In this document: positions 1 through 9,903 of the stretch, one piece after another
How positions within the stretch are numbered: the stretch's first letter is position 1
How the letters are laid out: each line of letters begins with the position of its first letter
Assembly (NCBI GenBank): GCA_007994965.1
Contig: VOPW01000001.1
Span: forward strand, 1,054,001 to 1,118,000
Length of the DNA: 64,000 nt
Direction: 5' to 3'
DNA from: Piscinibacter aquaticus
Lineage (GTDB): Bacteria > Pseudomonadota > Gammaproteobacteria > Burkholderiales > Burkholderiaceae_C
Program-made: the position numbers and the translations under genes
The notes under the pieces: generated by a model
What the model was told of the DNA's origin: nothing
Seen by the model: only the letters and a program-made list of their open reading frames with translations
The model's database searches: none

Positions 1-1
1 A

Positions 2-202
2 TCGTCGGCCGAGCGCGCCGGCCGCGTGGTGGCGATGGCCGCCGAGACCTTCAACGACGGGCTGCGCGCCTACTACTTCGCCTTCGCGGCGATCGGCTGG
101 TTCTTCTCGCCGCTGATCTTCGCCCTGGCGACGGCCGGCGTCGTCTGGATCCTCTACCAGCGCGAGTTCCGCTCCGAGGCGCTCGCGGCGCTGAAGGCCT
201 GA
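2..202 (+). CDS. DUF599 family membrane protein (C-terminal fragment)
   Basis: Only the last 66 codons lie in the window; the gene begins before base 1. The frame reads without interruption to a TGA at 200-202. It contains the motif SSAERAGRVVAMAAETFN followed by FNDGLRAYYF and one hydrophobic stretch ending at YQREF, which I recognise as the end of DUF599 proteins, small integral membrane proteins of unknown function. The stop lies inside a perfect palindrome shared with the stop of the convergent trhO gene. The family call rests on the C-terminal pattern alone, so confidence is moderate. Confidence 0.6.
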   Translation, partial: SSAERAGRVVAMAAETFNDGLRAYYFAFAAIGWFFSPLIFALATAGVVWILYQREFRSEALAALKA

Positions 203-212
203 GCGCTCAGGC
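197..212. terminator. Palindrome covering two convergent stop codons
   Basis: A perfect 16-nt palindrome (GCCTGAGCGCTCAGGC) contains the TGA of the DUF599 gene (200-202) and, on the other strand, the TGA of trhO (207-209). No T-tract follows on either side, so it is at best a weak bidirectional hairpin. A terminator role is inferred from position only. Confidence 0.3.
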
Positions 213-939
213 GGCGGACGGCTGCAGCGCCGCGTCGAGGCGCTCGCGTTCGTCGAACACGAAGCAGCCGCCCTCGAAGTGGCGCCCGCCGGTTTCCTCG
301 AAGTACTTGAGGATGCCGCCGTCGAGCTGCAGCACCTGCTCGATGCCGGCCTCGCGCAGGAAGATCGCCGCCTTCTCGCAGCGGATGCCGCCGGTGCAGT
401 AACTCACCACCGTCTTGCCCTGCAGCTGCTCGCGGTGGGCCAGCGCGGCGGCGGGGAAATCGCTGAACTTCGAGATGCGCCAGTCGATCGCGCCGGCGAA
501 GCGGCCGTGGTCGACCTCGAAGGCATTGCGCGTGTCGAGCGTCACCACCGGGCGCCCGGCGTCGTCGCAGCCGGCATCGAGCCAGCGCGCCAGCGTCTTC
601 GCATCCACCGCCGGCGCACGGCCGGCCTGCGGGCGGATCGCCGGGTGGTTCATGCGGATGATCTCGCGTTTGAGCTTCACCAGCAGCTTGCCGAACGGAA
701 CGGTCTGCGACCAGCTCTCCTTCGGCGCCAGTGCGGCGAAGCGCGGGTCTTCTTCCAGCCAGGCCACGAAGCCGCGAATCGCGGCCGCCTCGCCGGCCAG
801 AAAGAGGTTGATGCCTTCCTCGGCGAGCAGCACGGTCCCCTTCAGGCCCTGCGGCGGCGTGCTCGCGGATGCGCCCGCGCAGCGCGGCGGCATCGGGCAG
901 TTCGACGAAGCGGTAGGCGGAGATATTCAGCACGTTCAC
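207..939 (-). CDS. trhO: tRNA uridine(34) hydroxylase TrhO, rhodanese domain (frameshifted)
   Basis: TrhO (YceA) makes 5-hydroxyuridine at the wobble position of tRNAs using oxygen. The N-terminal ferredoxin-like domain is followed by a rhodanese domain with the active-site loop [12 protein letters not shown] at about residue 180 and [11 protein letters not shown] just after it. The long frame (207-893) lacks the proper N-terminus. Residues [20 protein letters not shown] lie upstream in another frame, joining near 850-865, where one base appears to be missing. The start is therefore the GTG at 937-939 (or the in-frame GTG at 931-933). The gene is convergent with DUF599 and divergent from dnaE, about 40 bases away. 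The rhodanese Cys and surrounding loop are intact, so the product is probably functional once the indel is corrected. Confidence 0.88.
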
Positions 940-979
940 GTTGCGGATTGTAGAAACCCGCACTCCTAGAATGCCGCTC

Positions 980-3900
980 ATGGACTTCATCCACCTGCGC
1001 ACCCACACCGAGTTCTCCGTCGTCGATGGCACGCTGCGGGTGGACGACATGGTGGGCGCGGCGGCGAAGGACGGCCAGGGCGCGCTGGCGATCACCGATC
1101 TGTCGAACATGTTCGGCGCGGTGAAGTTCTACAGCCAGGGCGCGCAAGAAGGGCGTCAAGCCGATCCTCGGTGCCGACGTGTGGCTGGAGGCCGAGCAGG
1201 GCGAGAAGCAGCCCAGCCGCCTGCTGCTGCTGGCGCAGAGCCGCGACGGCTACCTCAACCTGTGCGAGATCCTCTCCAAGGCCTGGATCGCCAACGAGCA
1301 CCGAGGCCAGGCCTGGGTGAAGTGGGAGTGGCTGGCCGCGCACGGCGGCGGACTGATCGCGCTGTCGGGTGCCGATCTGGGCGCCGTCGGCGTGGCGCTG
1401 CTGGCCGGCGACAAGCCGCGTGCCGCGACGCTGGCGCGGCGCCGGCCGAGCTGTTTCCGAACCGCTTCTACCTCGAGCTGCAGCGCGGCGGTCTGCCCAG
1501 CCACGAGGCGCACGTGCGCGCCGCGGTGCCGCTGGCCGCCGAGCTCGGCCTGCCGGTGGTCGCCACGCACCCGGTGCAGTTCCTGACGCCGGAAGACTTC
1601 GAGGCGCACGAGGCGCGGGTCTGCGTGGCCGAGGGCGAGACGCTGACCAACCCGAAGCGCGTCAAGCGCTTCAGCCGCGAGCAGTATTTCAAGAGCCGCG
1701 CGCAGATGACGGCACTGTTCGCCGACATTCCGTCGGCGCTGGCCAACTCGGTGGAGATCGCGCGGCGCTGCAACCTCGACAAGCTGCTCGGCAAGCCGCA
1801 GCTGCCGAACTTCCCGACGCCGCTGGTCAATGGCGAGCCGATGCCGATGGCCGATTATTTCGGCCAGCAGTCGCACGCCGGGCTGGAAGAGCGCCGGTCC
1901 ATCTCTACCCCGATGCCGCGCAGCGCGACAAGGAGCGCCCGCGCTACGTCGAACGGCTGAATTTCGAGATCGCGACCATCCTGAAGATGGGCTTCCCCGG
2001 CTACTTCCTGATCGTGGCCGACTTCATCAACTGGGCGAAGAACAACGGCTGCCCGGTCGGCCCGGGGCGCGGCTCGGGCGCGGGCTCACTGGTGGCCTAT
2101 GCGCTGAAGATCACCGACCTCGACCCGCTGCGCTACAACCTGCTGTTCGAGCGCTTCCTGAACCCGGACCGGGTGTCTATGCCCGACTTCGACATCGACT
2201 TCTGCCAGGGCAACCGCGACCGGGTGATCGACTACGTCAAGGACAAGTACGGCCGCGAGGCGGTGAGCCAGATCGCCACCTTCGGCACCATGGCCGCCAA
2301 GGCCGCGCTGCGCGACGTGGGCCGTGTGCTGGGCATGGGCTACGGCCACGTGGACAGCGTCGCCAAGCTGGTGCCGGCGCCACCGGGCAAGACGGTGACG
2401 CTGCGCCGCCCGCCCGAGACGCCCGATTCCGGCGTGATCTACGCGCGCAAGGAAGCGCCGGAGATCGAGGAGCGCGAGAAGAACGAGGAAGAAGTCGCCG
2501 AGCTGCTCGCGCTGGCCGAGCGTGTGGAAGGCATCGTGCGCAACGTCGGCATGCACGCCGGCGGCGTACTGATCGCGCCGGGCAAGATCACCGACTTCTG
2601 CCCGCTGTACCAGCAGCCGGGCAGCGACAGCGCGGTGAGCCAGTACGACAAGGACGACGTCGAGGCGATCGGCCTGGTGAAGTTCGACTTCCTGGGTCTC
2701 GCGACGCTGACCATCCTCGAGCTCGCCAAGGACTTCATCCGTGCCCGCCGCCCGGGGCAGGAGAACTTCGCCTTCGAGACGCTGCCGCTGGATGACAAGG
2801 CCTCGTACCGGCTGATGAGCGAGGGCAAGACGGTCGCGGTGTTCCAGCTGGAATCCTCCGGCATGCAGCGCATGCTGCGCGACGCCAAGCCCAGCGTCTT
2901 CGAGGACGTGATTGCGCTCGTCGCGCTGTACCGCCCGGGCCCGATGGACCTGATTCCGACCTTCTGCGCGCGCAAGCACGGCCGCGAGGAAGTCGAGTAC
3001 CCGCATCCGCTGATGAAGGAGGTGCTCGAGGAGACCTACGGGATCATGGTCTACCAGGAGCAGGTGATGCAGGTGGCCCAGATCGTCGGCGGCTACACGC
3101 TCGGTGGCGCCGACCTGCTGCGCCGCGCGATGGGCAAGAAAAAGCTCGAGGAGATGGTGGCGCACCGCGCCACCTTCGCCGAGGGCGCGGCGAAGAAGGG
3201 CATCCCCGAGCCCAAGGCCAACGAGATCTTCGACCTGATGGAGAAGTTCGCGGGCTACGGCTTCAACAAGTCGCACGCCGCCGCCTACGCGCTGCTGGCC
3301 TATCACACGGCCTACCTCAAGGTTCACTACCTCGCCGAGTTCACCGCCGCCAACATGAGCGTGGCGCTGGACGATACCGACAAGCTCAAGATCTTCCACG
3401 ACGATGCCGTCGCGCTGGGCATCACCTTCGAGCCGCCCGACGTCAACACCGGCGGCTACCGCTTCGCGCCGGTGGCCGACAAGGTGGTGCGCTACGGCCT
3501 GGGTGCGATCAAGGGCACGGGGCAGGGCGCGATCGAGGCGATCATCGCCGCGCGCGAGGAAAGCGGCCCGTTCACCTCGCTGTTCGACTTCTGCAACCGC
3601 GTCGACCGCAGCCGCATCAACAAGCGCGTGGTGGAAGCGCTGATCAAGGCCGGCGCCTTCGACAAGCTGCATCCCGAGCGTTCGGCGATGGTGGCGAGCA
3701 TCGGGCGGCCTTCGACTATGCCGACACGCAGGCGGCCAATGCCGACCAGGGCGGGCTGTTCGATTTCGGCGATTCGCATGCCGCCAGCACGCAGGAACCG
3801 GAACTGGTGGCCGCCGAGCCCTGGAGCATCAAGGAACGCCTGGGCTTCGAGAAGGTGGCGCTGGGCTTCTACCTCTCCGGCCACCTGTTCGACCAGAGTG

Positions 3901-4478
3901 CCGACGAGGTGCGCCGCATCGCGCGGCGCCGCAATGCCGATCTGGTGGACAGCCGCGAGCCGCAACTGCTGGCCGGCATCGTCGGTGATCTTCGCGTGGT
4001 CAACGGCCAGCGCGGCCGCGTGGCGATCTTCAAGCTCGACGACAAGACCGAGGCCATCGAGGCGGTGGCCAACGAAGAGCTGCTCAATGCCCACCGCGAC
4101 CTGCTCAAGGACGATGAGCTGATCATCGTGCAAGGCAAGGTGCAGCCGGATCGTTTCTCCGGCGGCCTGCGGCTGAACGTGACGCAGGTGTGGGACACGG
4201 CCGCCGCGCGCTGCCGCTTCGGCAAATACCTGCGCGTGGAAGTCAACGGCAGCATTCCGCCGGTGGCCGAAGTGCTGCGCGATCATCCGTCGCGCCGCGT
4301 GGTCACCGAACATGGCGACTTGCCGCAGGGCCTGACGATCCGCCTCGCGCTGCACCGCGAGCGCGCCAGCGGCGAGATCGATCTCGGCGAAGCGGCGCGC
4401 TTCTACCCGACCGACGAGGCCATCGCCCGCTGGCGCAGCGGCGCAAGTCAAGGCAAGGCGGAAGTCGTCTACGAATGA
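980..4478 (+). CDS. dnaE: DNA polymerase III subunit alpha (four frame breaks)
   Basis: Catalytic subunit of the replicative DNA polymerase III. About 1165 residues, the usual size for DnaE1. The PHP domain begins at once (HLRTHTEFSVVDG, residues 4-16). The palm carries GPGRGSGAGSLVAYAL and the catalytic pair in PDFDIDF (near 2190-2210). The finger region has GYGFNKSHAAAYAL. An OB domain and C-terminal domain follow. The chain is split among frames with joins near 1145 (extra base), 1440, 1900 and 3705 (one base missing at each). Both sides of every join are conserved, so this is most likely sequence error in an essential gene. I chose ATG 980 because homologues start directly before the HLR motif; ATG 971 is in frame. 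The stop overlaps the next start (ATGA). Confidence 0.95.
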
Positions 4479-5656
4479 CGCCGACGCCGACCACCGGGCT
4501 GGTGCTGACGGGCGGCGGCGCCCGCGCGGCCTATCAGGTCGGCGTGCTCAAGGCGGTGATGCAGATCCGCCGCGAATCGAAGGCGCCGCCGGGCAACCCG
4601 TTCCCGGTGATCACCGGCACCTCGGCTGGCGCGATCAATGCGGCCGCGCTGGCCTGTCGCAGCGCCAACATGGATGAGGCGGTGCGCGTGCTCGCCGAGG
4701 TGTGGGAGAACTTCCATGCCGAGCAGATCTACCGCGCCGATTCGCTCGGCGTGATCCGCACCGGTGCGAGATGGCTGACGCTGTTCTCGCTGGGCTGGCT
4801 GATTGCCCGCTGGCGCCGCGCGCGGCCGCGCTCGCTGCTCGACAACGCGCCGGCATCCGATCTGCTGCAGCGCATGGTCGATGGCGCATCGATCAAGCAG
4901 GCGATGCGCGACGGCCACCTCGAGGCCCTGGCCGTCACCGCATCGGGCTACGGCTCGGGCCTGCACGTGACCTTCTACGATGCGGTGAAGGAGATCGTGC
5001 CGTGGACGCGCTCGCAACGCATCGCGGTGCGCGCCGAGATCGGCGTGCCGCACCTGATGGCGTCGTCGGCGATCCCGTTCGTCTTCCCGGCGGTGCCGCT
5101 GACGGTGGAAGGACGCATCGAGCACTTCGGCGACGGTTCGATGCGCCAGGCGGCGCCGATCTCGCCGGCCGTGCACCTGGGCGCGAGCCGCATCCTGATC
5201 GTCGGCGCCGGCCGCATGCACGAGCCGCCGGGGCCGCGGGCGCACAGCTCGGAATATCCGAACCTCGCGCAGATCGCCGGCCATGCGCTGTCGAACATCT
5301 TCCTCGATGCGCTGGCGGTCGACGTGGAGCGGCTGCAGCGCATCAACGCGACGCTGAAGCTGCTGCCGCCCGAGGCGCTGGCGCGCACCACGCTGCGGCC
5401 GATCGAGACGCTGGTGATCGCACCGAGCCAGCGCCTGGACGACCTCGCCGCCAAGCACCTCGGCAGCCTGCCCGGGCCGGTGCGCGGCATGCTGCGCGGC
5501 GTGGGCGTGTCGGGCCGCGGCGAGGACGCGCGCGGTGCGGCGCTGGCGAGCTACCTGCTCTTCGAGGCACCGTACACGCGCGAACTCGTCGCCCTCGGCG
5601 TGGCCGACACGATGGCGCGCCGCGACGAGGTGCGCGCGTTCTTCCAGTGGCGTTGA
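4475..5656 (+). CDS. Patatin-like phospholipase
   Basis: A 393-residue uninterrupted protein of the patatin family, serine acyl hydrolases that cleave phospholipids or related esters with a Ser-Asp dyad. The oxyanion loop LTGGGARAAYQVGVL is at residues 9-23, the nucleophile elbow GTSAG at about 50, and the catalytic Asp is in FGDGSMRQAAPISP at about 220. No signal peptide is visible, so the enzyme is probably cytoplasmic or associated with the inner face of the membrane; WLTLFSLGWLIARW near residue 100 is hydrophobic enough to touch a membrane. The ATG overlaps the dnaE stop by four bases, so the genes are probably co-transcribed. The biological substrate cannot be told from sequence. Confidence 0.9.
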   Translation: MTPTPTTGLVLTGGGARAAYQVGVLKAVMQIRRESKAPPGNPFPVITGTSAGAINAAALACRSANMDEAVRVLAEVWENFHAEQIYRADSLGVIRTGARWLTLFSLGWLIARWRRARPRSLLDNAPASDLLQRMVDGASIKQAMRDGHLEALAVTASGYGSGLHVTFYDAVKEIVPWTRSQRIAVRAEIGVPHLMASSAIPFVFPAVPLTVEGRIEHFGDGSMRQAAPISPAVHLGASRILIVGAGRMHEPPGPRAHSSEYPNLAQIAGHALSNIFLDALAVDVERLQRINATLKLLPPEALARTTLRPIETLVIAPSQRLDDLAAKHLGSLPGPVRGMLRGVGVSGRGEDARGAALASYLLFEAPYTRELVALGVADTMARRDEVRAFFQWR

Positions 5657-5665
5657 GGGGCCGCT

Positions 5666-6004
5666 TCAGGACTTCACCTTCGGCTCGGCCGCCTTCTTCG
5701 GCGCCTTCTCGGCCTTGGCCTTCGCAGGCGCTGCCGCCGCGCTGTAGGCCTGGCCGTTGACGGTAAGGCCGTCGGCCGAGAACTTGCGCGCATTGCCATC
5801 GCCCACGCCCTTCACGCGGCCCTGCAGGTCGGCCCAGTTGTTGAAGCTGCCGGTCTTGCGCGCTTCCAGGATGCGCGTGGCCATCGACGGGCCGATGCCC
5901 TTGACGGCTTCGAGCTCGGCCTGGCTGGCCTTGTTGACGTCGGTGGCCGCGAACGCAGCGGCGGAGGCGAGGGCGAGGACGGCGGCGGTGATGAACTTGA
6001 ACAT
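5666..6004 (-). CDS. ComEA-like helix-hairpin-helix DNA-binding protein
   Basis: A 112-residue exported protein. An N-terminal signal peptide (MFKFITAAVLALASAAAFA) is followed by a helix-hairpin-helix pair with the motif VNKASQAELEAVKGIGPSMA, as in ComEA, the periplasmic DNA receptor of natural transformation. The C-terminus is rich in Ala, Lys and Pro (residues 85-112) and may contact DNA or the cell wall. The start at 6004 is supported by an AGGAG sequence a few bases upstream; the open frame extends further but without signal-like sequence. Small HhH proteins like this are common in betaproteobacteria, and the competence role is inferred from the family. Confidence 0.85.
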   Translation of the reverse strand: MFKFITAAVLALASAAAFAATDVNKASQAELEAVKGIGPSMATRILEARKTGSFNNWADLQGRVKGVGDGNARKFSADGLTVNGQAYSAAAAPAKAKAEKAPKKAAEPKVKS

Positions 6005-6139
6005 GATGAGGCTCCTTGTCAGTTGGCGAGCCGCGGAATTGCGAGCTCGGGAGCCAGTGTTCCGGCGCAGCACCACGGCGTGAATCGCCACCGCGGGCCA
6101 CCCGGCCGGCCGTCCCCCGCCGGGGGACGTGCGGAATGC

Positions 6140-7132
6140 TCAGCCCTGCTCGGCCAGCCAGTTCACGTAGCGGCTCACGCCCGTGGCCACATCGGCGAAG
6201 GCGTGGTCGCAGCCTGCCGCGCGCAGCCGCGTGAGATCGGCCTGGGTGAAGCACTGGTACTTGCCGACCAGCGCGTCGGGGAAGGGGATGTACTCGACGA
6301 AGCCACGTGCCACCAGCTCGGCCAGCGGCAGCGGCGCCTCCCCCTTCAGGGTGCGTGCCGCATTGACGGTGGCCACGGCCACGTCGTTGAACGGCTGGGC
6401 GCGCCCGCTGCCGAGGTTGAAGATGCCGCTTTGGCCCGGGTTCTGCAGGAACCACAGGTTGACGGCCACCACGTCGTCGACGAAGACGAAGTCGCGCGAC
6501 TGCATGCCCGGGCCGTAGCCGCCGTACTCGCCGAACAGCTTGACCTTGCCCGTCTCTCGGAACTGGTTGAAGTGGTGGAAGGCCACCGAGGCCATGCGGC
6601 CCTTGTGCTGCTCGCGAGGGCCGTAGACGTTGAAGTAGCGGAAGCCCGCCACCTGCGACGTGGCGCCCGGCAGCATGCGCCGCACCACGTTGTCGAACAG
6701 CAGCTTGCTGTAGCCGTAGACGTTCAGCGGCTGCTCGAACTGCGGCTCCTCGCGGAACGACGCGCTGCCGCCGTAGGTGGCGGCCGACGAGGCATACAGG
6801 AGCCGCGTGCCCTGGCGCTGGCAGGCATCGAGCAGGTCCTTCGAGCAGCGGTAGTTGGTGTCGAGCATGTAGCGCCCGTCGTGCTGCATCGTGTCGGAAC
6901 ACGCGCCCTCGTGCAGCACGGCCTCGACCTTGCCGAACTCGCCGCGCGCGAAGCGGCCGTAGAAGTCGGTCTTGTCGAAGTAGTCGCTGATCTTCGCGCC
7001 GAGCAGGTTGCGGTACTTCGGGCCGTGGGTCAGGTTGTCGACGGCGATCACGTCATCGATGCCCAGCGCATTCAGGCCGTGGACGATGTTGCTGCCGATC
7101 ATGCCGGCGGCGCCGGTCACCACCACTTTCAT
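6140..7132 (-). CDS. rfaD: ADP-L-glycero-D-manno-heptose 6-epimerase
   Basis: HldD/RfaD makes ADP-L-glycero-D-manno-heptose for the LPS inner core. The 330-residue protein is a short-chain dehydrogenase of the extended type: an NADP-binding [11 protein letters not shown] at residues 7-17, ASSAATYG around residue 115-120, and the catalytic pair in YGYSKLLFD around 140. The frame is unbroken. Its ATG overlaps the stop of hldE1 (ATGA at 7129-7132), and the two act in the same pathway. The family's usual FIG after the first glycines is MIG here, a mild substitution. Confidence 0.95.
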   Translation of the reverse strand: MKVVVTGAAGMIGSNIVHGLNALGIDDVIAVDNLTHGPKYRNLLGAKISDYFDKTDFYGRFARGEFGKVEAVLHEGACSDTMQHDGRYMLDTNYRCSKDLLDACQRQGTRLLYASSAATYGGSASFREEPQFEQPLNVYGYSKLLFDNVVRRMLPGATSQVAGFRYFNVYGPREQHKGRMASVAFHHFNQFRETGKVKLFGEYGGYGPGMQSRDFVFVDDVVAVNLWFLQNPGQSGIFNLGSGRAQPFNDVAVATVNAARTLKGEAPLPLAELVARGFVEYIPFPDALVGKYQCFTQADLTRLRAAGCDHAFADVATGVSRYVNWLAEQG

Positions 7133-8063
7133 GCGAAGAGCTCCTCGTATGAGACGCTGGCCGTGCCGAACTTGCCGACCACGATGCCGCCGGCGCGGTT
7201 GGCCACCGGCATTGCCTCGCGCAGCGAGAAGCCGCAGGCGAGCATCGCGGCCATCGTCGCGATCACGGTGTCGCCGGCGCCGGTGACGTCGAAGACCTCG
7301 CGGGCCTGGGCCGGCACCTGCGTGTGGCCCTGCGCATCGAACAGCGACATGCCCTCCTCGCTGCGCGTGAGCAGCAGGCCGTCCAGCCGATGCTGCGTGC
7401 GCAGGTTCTGTGCGCGCTCGTGCAGCTGCGCCTCGCTGCTCCACGGGCCGATCACCTGTGCCAGCTCGGCACGGTTCGGCGTGATCACCGTCGCGCCGGC
7501 ATAGCGGCTGTAGTCGTTGCCCTTCGGGTCGATCAGCACCGGCTTGCCGGCGGCGCGCGCGCCAACTCGATCATGCGCGGGATGTGGGTCAGGCCGCCCT
7601 TGCCGTAGTCGGAGAACAGCACGGCGTCGTGCTGCGGCAGGGCGCGCTCGTAGTCGCCGAGCATGGCGGCGAGCACCTCGTGGTCGGGCTGGTTCTCGAA
7701 GTCGATGCGGATCAGCTGCTGCGAGCGCCCGATCACACGCAGCTTGACGATGGTGTAGAGCTGCGGGTCGCTGCCCAGCAGCGCGGCCACACCCTGGCGC
7801 TCGAGCAGGCTCCTGAGCTTGCGCGCGGGTTCGTCGTCGCCGACCACCGTCATCAGCGTGGCCTGCGCGCCGAGCGTCTTGACGTTCAGCGCCACGTTGG
7901 CCGCGCCGCCCAGCCGCTCTTCCTCGCGGTTGACGCGCACCACCGGCACCGGCGCCTCGGGCGAGATGCGGTCGACGGCACCGAACCAGTAGCGGTCGAG
8001 CATCGCATCGCCCACCACCAGCACGCGGGCCTGGGAGAGTCGTTCGCGGGTCGGCGTGCTCAT
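7129..8063 (-). CDS. rfaE1: D-glycero-beta-D-manno-heptose-7-phosphate kinase (frameshifted)
   Basis: A PfkB-type sugar kinase that phosphorylates heptose 7-phosphate on the way to ADP-heptose for LPS. About 311 residues: an N-terminal [15 protein letters not shown], the substrate loop [17 protein letters not shown], and the C-terminal phosphoryl-transfer motif [11 protein letters not shown]. Only the kinase half of E. coli HldE is present; the cytidylyltransferase-type half must be encoded elsewhere, as in many betaproteobacteria. One base is missing near 7540-7560, joining IPRMIELAR to [15 protein letters not shown]. The start overlaps the lapB stop and the stop overlaps the rfaD start, which shows tight coupling. 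Confidence 0.92.
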
Positions 8064-9211
8064 CAGAGGTCTTCCTGCCGCAGCGGCGGGTAGGTGTCCC
8101 AGTTCAGGCAACCGGGGCACTGCCAGAAATAGTTCTGCGCCTCGAAGGCGCAGGCGGCGCAGCGGTAGCGGTGCAGCGGGCGCGCGGCGCGCGCCACGGC
8201 GTCGTGCAGGGCCTTGGCTTCGCTGCCTTCCAGCTTCGCATCGGGTGCCGCCAGCAGGGACTGAGCTGCGCTCAGCGAGCCCTGCTGCTGCAGGTGCGCC
8301 AGCACGCGGGCGCGCTGGCGTGCCGCATCGCCGTCGAGCGTGCCGAGGGCCGCGAGCAGATCGCCGCTGGGCGTGCGACGGTGGAGGGTCTCGAGCCGCT
8401 CCAGCGCCGCGGCGGTGTCGCCCAGCGACTTGGCGCTGTCGGCATAGTCGGCCGCCACGAGGTTGAATGCCGCCGGGTGCGCCACCATCAGCGTGCCCCA
8501 TTGCTGCAGGGCTTCGCGGTGATCACCGCGCGCGCGGGCGCGCTGGCCGGCCATGATCAGCGGGCGCGGCGATTGCGGCGCCACCTCGCGGGCACGCTGC
8601 AGCGCCTCGTCGGCCTCGGCGGGCTGCTGGCGCGCATCGGCCTCGGCGGCCAGTTCGCACCAGTGATGCGCGATGCGCGAGGCGAAGGAGCCGCTGCCGC
8701 TGCGCTCCAGCCGCGCCGCCACCTCGGCAGCAGCTCGCCACTCGCGCGAGCGCTCGTGCAGGGCCAGCAGCGCCAGCCGGGCCTCGGTGTCGAACACCGT
8801 GCCCTCCAGTGCCTGGAAGGCGTGCTGGGCGCGGTCGAACAGGCCGGCCTTCATGAAGTCCTGCGCCAGCGCATGCTGCGCGCGCTCGCGCTCGGCCGCC
8901 GGCAGGTCGGCGCGCTGCAGCAGGTGTTCGTGCACGCGCACGGCGCGCTCGTACTCGCCACGGCGACGGAACAGGTTGCCCAGCGCGAAGTGCAGGTCGG
9001 AGGTGTCGGGGTCGTGCTGGACGGCCTCGATGAAGGCGTCGATCGCCTTGTCGTGCTGCTCGTTGAGCAGCAGATTCAGGCCCTGGTAGTAGGCCTTGGG
9101 AGATTCCTTCTGTTCGCGTTTCCACTGGCGCAGGTCGATGCGCGAGGCGAGCCAGCCGAGCGCAAAGGCCACCGGCAGGCCGAGCAGCAGCCACTGCAGG
9201 TCAAAGTCCAT
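8063..9211 (-). CDS. lapB: Lipopolysaccharide assembly protein LapB
   Basis: LapB (YciM) is an inner-membrane-anchored TPR protein that controls LPS synthesis by steering LpxC turnover. The 382-residue frame is intact. One N-terminal transmembrane helix (WLLLGLPVAFALGWLASRI, residues 7-25) is followed by TPR repeats (YQGLNLLLNEQHDKAIDAF and onward) and a C-terminal rubredoxin-type zinc site with two Cys pairs (YRCAACAFE and WQCPGCLNWDTYPP). The frame could start upstream, but MDFDLQWLL at 9211 gives the normal N-terminus. It overlaps the end of lapA by 11 bases, and its stop overlaps the start of rfaE1. The context of LPS heptose genes fits. Confidence 0.93.
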   Translation of the reverse strand: MDFDLQWLLLGLPVAFALGWLASRIDLRQWKREQKESPKAYYQGLNLLLNEQHDKAIDAFIEAVQHDPDTSDLHFALGNLFRRRGEYERAVRVHEHLLQRADLPAAERERAQHALAQDFMKAGLFDRAQHAFQALEGTVFDTEARLALLALHERSREWRAAAEVAARLERSGSGSFASRIAHHWCELAAEADARQQPAEADEALQRAREVAPQSPRPLIMAGQRARARGDHREALQQWGTLMVAHPAAFNLVAADYADSAKSLGDTAAALERLETLHRRTPSGDLLAALGTLDGDAARQRARVLAHLQQQGSLSAAQSLLAAPDAKLEGSEAKALHDAVARAARPLHRYRCAACAFEAQNYFWQCPGCLNWDTYPPLRQEDL

Positions 9212-9503
9212 CGCGCGGCGGGTGCTCCGGAGTGAGGGTGGGCATGACCAGCTGGGAGGTGTCGGAACCCGCATCTTCGCGCTGGCGGCGCGCCACGGCG
9301 CGATGACGCCACCAGCTCGGCAGCATCGCCGAGATGCCGAACACGCAGCCGAGTGCGAAGGCCGCGAGCACGACGAACACCATGTTCGTGCGCCACTCGT
9401 GGCCGAAGAACCAGCGGATGGACGCCTCGTGCTGGTTGTTCAGCGCGAAAGCGAAGAGAAGGAAGAAGAGGGCGGCTCGAACGAGCCGGGCGAGCAAGCG
9501 CAT
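9201..9503 (-). CDS. lapA: LapA family protein (DUF1049)
   Basis: A 100-residue inner membrane protein with two hydrophobic helices (ALFFLLFAFALNNQ at residues 11-24 and MVFVVLAAFALGCVFGISAM at 41-60) and a basic cytoplasmic tail. This is the LapA/YciS family, encoded next to LapB and thought to act with it in LPS assembly. The NNQHEASIRWFFG segment between the helices is typical of the family. The reading frame is clean. Confidence 0.88.
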   Translation of the reverse strand: MRLLARLVRAALFFLLFAFALNNQHEASIRWFFGHEWRTNMVFVVLAAFALGCVFGISAMLPSWWRHRAVARRQREDAGSDTSQLVMPTLTPEHPPRDGL

Positions 9504-9543
9504 CGTGTCTCCCGCGAGGATTCTAGCGAGAGGGGCGCGCGGC

Positions 9544-9879
9544 TCAGGGCGTGGTCGGAGGCGTGGTGCCCGCGGGCGCGTCGGGGTCGATCACCGGGAC
9601 ATGCGTGTCCACGGCCTCGCGCAGGGCCTTGCCCGGCTTGAAATGCGGCACCAGCTTCTCGGGAATGATCACCTGCTCGCCGCTGCGCGGGTTGCGACCC
9701 ACGCGCGGCGGCCGGCGATTGATGGAGAAGCTGCCGAAGCCGCGGATCTCGATGCGGTGTCCGCGCGCGAGCGCATCGGACATCGCGTCGAGGATGGTCT
9801 TGACGGCGAACTCGGTGTCGCGGTGGGTCAGCTGGCTGAAGCGTTCGGCCAGCTGGGCCACGAGATCGGAACGGGTCAT
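9544..9879 (-). CDS. ihfB: Integration host factor subunit beta
   Basis: A 111-residue DNA-bending protein that pairs with IhfA. The N-terminal [14 protein letters not shown], the motif [20 protein letters not shown] and the DNA-intercalating beta arm [20 protein letters not shown] are all standard for IHF-beta. The C-terminus has an extra Pro/Thr-rich tail of about 15 residues ([13 protein letters not shown]) beyond the usual end, as seen in several Burkholderiales. It lies just downstream of rpsA, the same arrangement as in E. coli. Confidence 0.95.
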   Translation of the reverse strand: MTRSDLVAQLAERFSQLTHRDTEFAVKTILDAMSDALARGHRIEIRGFGSFSINRRPPRVGRNPRSGEQVIIPEKLVPHFKPGKALREAVDTHVPVIDPDAPAGTTPPTTP

Positions 9880-9903
9880 GACGTGCGGTTCGGCGGCTGG
9901 GGC

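Noticed and set aside
980..4478. dnaE as a true pseudogene or programmed frameshift
   Set aside because: Four breaks in an essential gene, no slippery sequence, and the same error style everywhere in the window point to sequence error.
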